Source: JAHHUA01 sp036635475
Lineage (GTDB): Bacteria; Bacillota; Clostridia; Oscillospirales; Ruminococcaceae
Assembly (NCBI GenBank): GCA_036635475.1
Contig: JAVWQH010000058.1
Location: 1-6,696 of the forward strand
Length of the DNA: 6,696 nt
Direction: 5' to 3'
Below are positions 1 through 4,591 of the stretch, in pieces. The position numbers were made by a program, and so were the translations under genes. Each line of letters starts with the position of its first letter. The first letter of the stretch is position 1. Under the pieces are notes generated by a model. It was not told where the DNA came from. It did no database searches and saw only the letters and a program-made list of their open reading frames with translations.

Positions 1-13
1 AATTTTTTAAGCA

Positions 14-1795
14 CTATTCCTTTGAAATAACAGAAATGCTTAGTTCTTTGAGAGATTTTTCATCAACAGTTGATGGACACATACTCATAAGTTCACTTGC
101 ATTTTGAACTTTAGGGAATACAACTACGTCACGCAGATTGCTTGCTCCACACATTATCATAGCCAATCTGTCAAGACCAATTCCAACTCCGCCATGAGGT
201 GGTGCACCGTATTTATACGCATCAACCAAAAATCCAAATTTAGCTTCAATTTCTTCTGCTGTTAAGCCCAATGACTCAAACATTTTCTGCTGAAGTTCAT
301 AGTCAGTTATACGGATTGAGCCACTGCATAGTTCAACGCCGTTTACAACTAGGTCGTATGCCTTTGCTCTGACAGAACCTGGGTCTGTGTCAATAGATTG
401 CAGGCACTCCTCCATAGGCATTGTGAATGGGTGGTGCATTGCAAGCCAAGTTTGACTATCCTCGTCCCATTCAAAAAATGGAAATTCTGTAATCCATAAG
501 AAATTGAATTTATCCTGTGGAATTATATCAAGCTGCTTTCCAATTGTTAATCTCAATTGTCCCAATACAGGCAATGTAATTCTGTTTTTATCTGCAACAA
601 TCAGTGCAACGTCCCCTTGTTCCATTCCAAGTTTTGCGATAATATTTTGTATTTCTTCAGCTGTCATAAATTTTGCAAATGAACAGTTTGGCTCTGCATC
701 TGCCCAACGAATATATGCAAGTCCCTTTGCTCCAATTCCTTTGGCTTGCTCTGTCAACTTGTCAATATTTTTTCTGGTTAGAGTTGCTGCTGCATTTTTG
801 GCAAGAATTGCTCTAACACTGCCACCATTTTCAATTGCACCCTTGAATACACTAAAATCGCAATTTGCTGCAACATCGGATAAATCAGTGATTTCCATTC
901 CAAATCTTGTGTCTGGTTTATCAGAACCAAAACGTTCCATTGCATCTTTATATGTCATTTTTAGCAATGGCATTGGAACATCAATATTCAAAACTTTATC
1001 AAACAAACGTTTAATGAAGCCCTCATTCATCTTCATTATATCGTCTTGATCAGCAAATGACATTTCCATATCAATTTGAGTAAATTCAGGTTGTCTGTCT
1101 GCACGCAAATCCTCATCTCTAAAACATCTTGCAAGCTGAATATATCTGTCATAGCCTGCAACCATTAACAATTGTTTGTAAATTTGAGGTGATTGTGGAA
1201 GAGCATAAAACTTGCCCTCGTGAACTCTTGATGGAACAAGATAATCCCTTGCACCCTCAGGAGTGGACTTAATTAGCATTGGTGTTTCAATTTCAATAAA
1301 TCCATTTTCATAGAAATATTCTCTTGTTACTTTTGCGATTTCGTGACGCATTATTATATTATCTTGCAAAGTTTTTCTTCTCAAATCAAGATAGCGATAT
1401 TTTAAACGCAATTCTTCCTTAACATTAGTATTATCTGTTATTTCAAATGGAGGAGTTTGTGCCTTTGACAAAACTCTTAAATCTGTTACAGCAATTTCAA
1501 TCTCACCTGTTGAAATTTCTGTATTAACAGATTCACGTGCCAATACTGTTCCCTCTGCAAGCAAAACGAACTCGCTTCTGCACGCAAAAGCTTTTTCAAA
1601 AATCTCTCTGTTGGTATCATCATTAAAAACAAGCTGTATAATACCTGTTCTATCACGCAAATCAATAAATATCAGATGTCCTTTATCTCTTTGTCTTTGA
1701 ACCCAACCACCAATAACAATAGTTTTTCCAATATCATTTTTTGTAACTTCGCCGCAGTAATGTGTGCGGTGAAGTCCTTTCATTGAGTCAGCCAT
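14..1795 (-). CDS. aspS: Aspartyl-tRNA synthetase (AspRS), bacterial type, class IIb
   Basis: Cytoplasmic enzyme that charges tRNA-Asp with aspartate using ATP. The 593-residue protein has the usual length and full layout of bacterial AspRS. An N-terminal OB-fold anticodon-binding domain (about 1-115) carries GWVQRQRDKG and IFIDLRDRTG. The class II catalytic core follows, with a motif 1/flipping-loop region near 166-190 (ETPMLIKSTPEGARDYL), QSPQIYKQLLM at 201-211, motif 2 FRDEDLRADRQPEF at 225-238 and motif 3 GIGLDRL at 538-544. A GAD-type insertion lies around 300-400, which marks the bacterial rather than archaeal form. The ATG start is preceded by AAAGGAGAG overlapping the hisS stop region; a second ATG four codons later has poorer spacing. 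It lies 15 bases after hisS and is surely co-transcribed with it, so it shares the T-box control. No terminator is visible in the 13 bases after the stop. Whether it also charges tRNA-Asn (non-discriminating AspRS) cannot be settled here. Confidence 0.98.
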   Translation of the reverse strand: MADSMKGLHRTHYCGEVTKNDIGKTIVIGGWVQRQRDKGHLIFIDLRDRTGIIQLVFNDDTNREIFEKAFACRSEFVLLAEGTVLARESVNTEISTGEIEIAVTDLRVLSKAQTPPFEITDNTNVKEELRLKYRYLDLRRKTLQDNIIMRHEIAKVTREYFYENGFIEIETPMLIKSTPEGARDYLVPSRVHEGKFYALPQSPQIYKQLLMVAGYDRYIQLARCFRDEDLRADRQPEFTQIDMEMSFADQDDIMKMNEGFIKRLFDKVLNIDVPMPLLKMTYKDAMERFGSDKPDTRFGMEITDLSDVAANCDFSVFKGAIENGGSVRAILAKNAAATLTRKNIDKLTEQAKGIGAKGLAYIRWADAEPNCSFAKFMTAEEIQNIIAKLGMEQGDVALIVADKNRITLPVLGQLRLTIGKQLDIIPQDKFNFLWITEFPFFEWDEDSQTWLAMHHPFTMPMEECLQSIDTDPGSVRAKAYDLVVNGVELCSGSIRITDYELQQKMFESLGLTAEEIEAKFGFLVDAYKYGAPPHGGVGIGLDRLAMIMCGASNLRDVVVFPKVQNASELMSMCPSTVDEKSLKELSISVISKE

Positions 1796-1810
1796 AAAAA
1801 AATCTCTCCT

Positions 1811-3100
1811 TTATTGTTTTATTTCATCAAGCATCATTATTTCATCGAATTTATCTGTAAACATCTTATCAAGTTTTATTTCTGTTGTTTCCCCTGTTGC
1901 CATATTTTTTATTGTTGCAGATTTATTTTCAATTTCATTTTCGCCCAAAACAAGAGTATATTTTGCGTGGATTTTATCAGCATATTTCATCTGAGATTTA
2001 ATACTTCTTTGCATTGTGTCGGTTTGGACAAAAAACGCTCTATCTCGTAGACTGCGAACAAGCTCCATTGCTTTCAAAACTGCTGTATCGCCCATTGTTG
2101 CTATATATAATTCACATTCACTCTGCTCTGGGAAAGGTGAATTGCAAGCTTGCATAACATTTAAAAGTCTTTCAATTCCCATTGCAAATCCGATTGCAGG
2201 AGTTGGTTTTCCGCCCAGTTCTTCAACTAAACCGTCATAACGTCCTCCACCGCAAACCGTACCTTGTGAACCGATTTTATCACTGATAAATTCAAAAACA
2301 GTTTTTGTATAATAGTCAAGTCCACGCACAATCGAAGAATTAACCACAAATTTAATGTTCATTTGTGTGAGATATTTTTGCAGTTTTTCAAAATGTTCTT
2401 CACATTCTTCACATAAGAAGTCAGTAACTACAGGTGCATTTTTTGCAATTTCGTTGCAAGTCGGACATTTGCAGTCCAGTATTCTCATTGGATTTTTTTC
2501 CAATCTTTCAAGGCAAGTTCCACATAGCTTATCTTTTTGTCCGTTGAAATATTCTTTCAAAGCTTTATGGTAATTGGGGCGACATTCAGGACAGCCGATT
2601 GAATTAATTTCAAGGTGAATATCACTTACCTTGAGGTTTTTGAAAATTGAATTTACTAAATCAATTACTTCTGCATCAGCCGTAGGGTCTTTTGAACCAT
2701 ACATTTCAATTCCGAATTGATGAAATTCTCTAAATCTTCCCGATTGCGGTTTTTCATATCTGTAGCAAGGAATATTGTAGCAAACTTTTAGTGGCAAAGC
2801 GTCATTAAATAGTCCATTTTCCAAACAAGCTCTTGCCACACCTGCTGTTCCTTCAGGACGAAGTGTAATTGAACGGTCACCCTTATCCATAAATGTGTAC
2901 ATTTCTTTTTGTACTACATCGGTTGCATCGCCTACTGAACGTACAAACAATTCTGTATGTTCAAAATTCGGAGTTCTAATCTCCTGAAATCCGTATATTT
3001 CAGCTAAATCTATAGCTGTATCTTCAACATATTGCCATTTTCTTATCTCTGACGGCATTACATCGTGAGTTCCTTTTGGTGCTTGAATTAAAAGTGCCAT
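1811..3100 (-). CDS. hisS: Histidyl-tRNA synthetase (HisRS), class IIa
   Basis: Cytoplasmic enzyme that charges tRNA-His. I place the start at the ATG at 3100 (protein begins MALLIQAPKGTHD, 429 residues). AGAGGA lies six bases upstream of this ATG, and family members begin this way. The in-frame ATG at 3118 would add six residues encoded by the ribosome binding site itself. The core has LRPEGTAGVARA near 81-92, motif 2 with CYRYEKPQSGRFREF from about 112, the histidine-specific motif RGLDYYTKTVFEF at 259-271 (Arg259 at the position of the catalytic arginine in E. coli) and motif 3 GFAMGIERLL near 304-313. A C-terminal anticodon-binding domain follows from about 328. The insertion domain (about 168-245) is cysteine-rich, with pairs at 170/173, 193/196 and 230/233 and a cluster at 210/212/215. 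This is the first gene after the T-box leader and is followed after 15 bases by aspS. Confidence 0.98.
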   Translation of the reverse strand: MALLIQAPKGTHDVMPSEIRKWQYVEDTAIDLAEIYGFQEIRTPNFEHTELFVRSVGDATDVVQKEMYTFMDKGDRSITLRPEGTAGVARACLENGLFNDALPLKVCYNIPCYRYEKPQSGRFREFHQFGIEMYGSKDPTADAEVIDLVNSIFKNLKVSDIHLEINSIGCPECRPNYHKALKEYFNGQKDKLCGTCLERLEKNPMRILDCKCPTCNEIAKNAPVVTDFLCEECEEHFEKLQKYLTQMNIKFVVNSSIVRGLDYYTKTVFEFISDKIGSQGTVCGGGRYDGLVEELGGKPTPAIGFAMGIERLLNVMQACNSPFPEQSECELYIATMGDTAVLKAMELVRSLRDRAFFVQTDTMQRSIKSQMKYADKIHAKYTLVLGENEIENKSATIKNMATGETTEIKLDKMFTDKFDEIMMLDEIKQ

Positions 3101-3106
3101 ATGTTT

Positions 3107-3112
3107 TCCTCT
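3107..3112 (-). promoter_or_regulatory. Ribosome binding site deciding the hisS start
   Basis: AGAGGA lies six bases before the ATG at 3100, which is normal spacing. It sits inside the possible upstream extension beginning at 3118, so that upstream ATG is very unlikely to be the main start. Confidence 0.75.
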
Positions 3113-3133
3113 TTTCATTAAAAGTTTTTATAT

Positions 3134-3182
3134 AAAAAAGTCCTCGCCCAATGGCAGAACTAATCTGTCAAAGGGACGAGGA
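3134..3182 (-). terminator. Intrinsic terminator of the T-box leader
   Basis: TCCTCGTCCC at 3182-3173 pairs over nine positions (one U-G) with GGGCGAGGA at 3149-3141, followed after one C by six T residues at 3139-3134. A small inner hairpin, CAGA/TCTG, sits in the loop. It attenuates hisS-aspS transcription unless the competing antiterminator forms. Confidence 0.93.
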
Positions 3183-3205
3183 TAATTCCACGTGATACCA
3201 CCCTT
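3171..3205 (-). promoter_or_regulatory. T-box sequence and antiterminator
   Basis: AAGGGTGGTATCACG at 3205-3191 is the T-box element (usual form AAGGGTGGNACCGCG). AAGGG (3205-3201) can pair with CCCTT (3175-3171), and ACG (3193-3191) with CGT (3178-3176), forming the two antiterminator helices around a bulge UGGUAUC that binds the tRNA acceptor end. The same CGTCCC bases are needed for the terminator stem, so the two folds exclude each other. The usual ACC after UGGN is AUC here. Confidence 0.9.
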
Positions 3206-3287
3206 GTTGCGAAAAAAATCGCCACTCAATGCTTTTAACGCAAGCTTACGTAAGAATTACAAAAATCGCTCTTCTTCTGCTCATCAG

Positions 3288-3292
3288 GTGTC
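3288..3292 (-). promoter_or_regulatory. T-box specifier: GAC (Asp) overlapping CAC (His)
   Basis: The bases GACAC follow CGAAG on the 3' side of the specifier loop. Aligned from memory with the B. subtilis glyQS leader (GAA, one base, specifier codon, A), the codon in register is GAC at 3292-3290, an Asp codon. Sharing its last base is CAC at 3290-3288, a His codon. Both match the downstream synthetases. Using CAC would recruit C3288, which otherwise pairs in the stem I base, so GAC is the primary reading. Confidence 0.8.
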
Positions 3293-3403
3293 CTTCGCCA
3301 TTTTTCCCCGCAGATATATTTCACCGACTATATCCTCTCTAAAGCGGGCTTTGATGGGTACTATTCCTGCATCATAGCATTTTAATTATTGATTTTTAAA
3401 GGT

Positions 3404-3808
3404 TTATTTTTTAGGGTTCACGATGTTTCTCCAGTCAAGGTCACCACGCTCAAGAGCATGGATAAGTGCTTCAGCTGTTGCAATATTTGTTGCGGCTGGG
3501 ATATTATGCACATCACAAAGTCTTAATATATTGGAAACATCAGGATCGTTTTTGTTGGCATTATTGGGGTCACGCATAAAAATTAATAAGTCTATTTCAT
3601 TGCAAGCAATTCGAGCTGCTATTTGTTGATCTCCGCCTTGTCCACCGCTTAGAAACCTAAAAATATTAAGTCCTGTTGCCTCGGAAACAAGCCTACCTGT
3701 TGTTCCTGTTGCACAAAGACTGTGTCTGCTTAGAACACCGGAATACGCAATGCAAAATTGAACCATTAGTTCTTTTTTAGTATCATGAGCAATTAGTGCT
3801 ATATTCAT
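3404..3808 (-). CDS. mgsA: Methylglyoxal synthase
   Basis: Cytoplasmic enzyme that converts dihydroxyacetone phosphate into methylglyoxal and phosphate, a bypass of lower glycolysis used when phosphate is short or sugar phosphates build up. The 134 residues match the family's single-domain length. Visible motifs are IALIAHD at 3-9 (His8 and Asp9 correspond to E. coli His19 and Asp20), the phosphate-binding ATGTTG at 33-38, and SGGQGGDQQ at 54-62 with Asp60 at the position of the catalytic base Asp71. Downstream are MRDP with Asp80 (E. coli Asp91), DPD with Asp90 (E. coli Asp101), and RLCDVHNIPAATNIATAEALI. One active-site position differs: Asn87 replaces E. coli His98. The ATG has a good AGAGGAG site eight bases upstream. 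The gene follows the minD-like gene after 45 bases and ends just before the T-box leader. mgsA beside shape and Min genes is familiar in Clostridia. Confidence 0.96.
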   Translation of the reverse strand: MNIALIAHDTKKELMVQFCIAYSGVLSRHSLCATGTTGRLVSEATGLNIFRFLSGGQGGDQQIAARIACNEIDLLIFMRDPNNANKNDPDVSNILRLCDVHNIPAATNIATAEALIHALERGDLDWRNIVNPKK

Positions 3809-3838
3809 ATAACCTACTCCTCTAATCTTAATATTACT

Positions 3839-3867
3839 ATTATATAATCATTTTTAAATAATTGCAA
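3839..3867 (-). promoter_or_regulatory. Possible sigma-A promoter upstream of mgsA
   Basis: TTGCAA (3867-3862, four of six matches to TTGACA) and a perfect TATAAT (3844-3839) are separated by exactly 17 bases. They lie across the stop codon of the minD-like gene. Transcription would start near 3832, leaving a short leader with the AGAGGAG site before the mgsA ATG. It could drive mgsA and, by read-through, the T-box operon. The stretch is very AT-rich, so a chance match is possible. Confidence 0.45.
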
Positions 3868-4570
3868 GTTCAATATTTCCGTCACAGAGGCGAAATGCTA
3901 AATTATTTACAGTTTTTTGCCATAAAGTGTTTGAATTTGGTTTATATCCCATAACTAAATCATCATATCTGGGTATTATACCGATAAGTTGTGTGGCAGT
4001 ATCGTCAATTATTTTATCGAAATTTTCAATTGGATTATATCTTTCAGTATTAACTTTATTTATTATCAGCCTGATTTCACTAACACCTTTCTCATAAAGC
4101 ATATCTGAAGCTCGTCTGCCATCTCTTATACATATTGAATCCGGTGTGACAACAATTAAAGCCATATCTGCAATATCCGAAACATTTGCAAATTTTTCTC
4201 CAAATCCTGCACCTGAATCAAGAATAATAAAATCATAGTATGGTGAAAAATGTTTTTTTAAGCGATTAATTTGTTCTTTTGAAATTACAAAATCTCCGCT
4301 ATATGATGCTGAAATTAAAGCTATATTTTCAAATTTATCAGTTGAAACTACTGCATTTTCCGGCACAAAATCAATATCAGCGGCGTCTTGCAAATCATAG
4401 ACAACTTTATCTTGAATATCAAGCATTATATCCAAACATCTTAATCCACTGTCGAGTTCAATCAGCAGCACTTTTTTCCCAAGTTTTGCAAGTGCTTTAC
4501 TTATTGCCGCACAAATTGTTGATTTCCCAACTCCGCCTTTTCCTGAGGTCACAATAATCGTTTTAGCCAT
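3854..4570 (-). CDS. minD: MinD-like deviant Walker A ATPase
   Basis: A member of the MinD/ParA P-loop family. MinD proper forms ATP-dependent membrane-bound dimers that position the division septum. I prefer the ATG at 4570 (238 residues, MAKTIIVTSGKGGVGKST), which aligns with the MinD N-terminus and puts Lys11, Lys16 and Asp40 at the E. coli numbers. A GTG at 4579 is in frame but only one base from the Shine-Dalgarno. Other MinD-like stretches are VLLIELDSGLRCLD (E. coli has VVIDFDIGLRNLD), VVYDL, FIILDSGAG at 114-122 (MinD: DSPAG) and LIGIIPRYDDLVMGYKPN. The protein stops soon after the ATPase fold (ending NIELAII) and lacks the basic amphipathic helix that anchors MinD to membranes. No minC or minE is adjacent, although in Clostridia minD usually lies between them downstream of pbp2. 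ATPase activity looks intact; a classical Min role is uncertain. Confidence 0.85.
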   Translation of the reverse strand: MAKTIIVTSGKGGVGKSTICAAISKALAKLGKKVLLIELDSGLRCLDIMLDIQDKVVYDLQDAADIDFVPENAVVSTDKFENIALISASYSGDFVISKEQINRLKKHFSPYYDFIILDSGAGFGEKFANVSDIADMALIVVTPDSICIRDGRRASDMLYEKGVSEIRLIINKVNTERYNPIENFDKIIDDTATQLIGIIPRYDDLVMGYKPNSNTLWQKTVNNLAFRLCDGNIELAII

Positions 4571-4580
4571 TTCCCCCACA

Positions 4581-4587
4581 CCACCTT
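4581..4587 (-). promoter_or_regulatory. Ribosome binding site of the minD-like gene
   Basis: AAGGTGG, one mismatch from AAGGAGG, ends ten bases before the ATG at 4570 but only one base before the GTG at 4579. Spacing therefore favours the ATG. It overlaps the end region of the upstream gene, whose stop is at 4594-4592. Confidence 0.6.
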
Positions 4588-4591
4588 AAAC

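Larger units (their letters stand above)
3131..3380 (-). promoter_or_regulatory. T-box riboswitch leader controlling hisS-aspS
   Basis: Untranslated leader that senses uncharged tRNA and permits read-through into hisS-aspS when the matching amino acid is scarce. Elements in order on the minus strand are as follows. The base of stem I has CAGG (3369-3366) facing CCTG (3288-3285). The conserved AGTAC of the specifier loop's 5' side is at 3362-3358. Stem segments are CCAT/ATGG and CCCGC/GCGGG. The distal AGAGAGG (3340-3334) and GGTGAAA (3325-3319) motifs flank a GATATA/TATATC helix. The 3' specifier side is CGAAGGACACC, a stem II region follows, and a small GCGA/TCGC hairpin comes before the T-box proper at 3205-3188. 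A terminator ends the leader about 30 bases before the hisS ATG. The 5' end is not defined by a convincing promoter, so the leader may be reached by read-through from mgsA, whose stop lies about 25 bases upstream. Confidence 0.95.

Noticed and set aside
504..1049. Open frame of 181 codons on the plus strand inside aspS
   Set aside because: It lies fully antisense to highly conserved aspS codons, has no supporting Shine-Dalgarno, and resembles no family. It is a by-product of codon usage on the coding strand.
1796..1810. Terminator or promoter between hisS and aspS
   Set aside because: The gap is 15 bases and holds only the aspS ribosome binding site and spacer; there is no hairpin.
3101..3118. 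Six-residue N-terminal extension of HisRS (MKRGKH) from the ATG at 3118
   Set aside because: These codons contain the ribosome binding site for the ATG at 3100, no such site precedes 3118, and HisRS proteins normally begin near ALLIQAPKGTHD.
3245..3254. Ten-base palindrome CTTACGTAAG as a regulator operator
   Set aside because: It lies in the stem II region of the T-box leader, where local pairing is expected, and there is no second copy near a promoter.
3192..3377. Open frame of 61 codons on the plus strand across the leader region
   Set aside because: It overlaps the T-box RNA on the opposite strand, whose motifs explain the sequence, and its product has no recognisable feature.
3408..3438. 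Possible promoter for the T-box leader: TTGACT (3438-3433) and TAAAAA (3413-3408)
   Set aside because: The spacing is 19 bases and the -10 match is poor, within an A-rich run at the mgsA stop. A TATGAT at about 3376-3371 was also considered, but its start would fall inside stem I.
4279..4557. Open frame of 92 codons on the plus strand inside the minD-like gene
   Set aside because: It is antisense to the conserved P-loop ATPase and has no credible start site.
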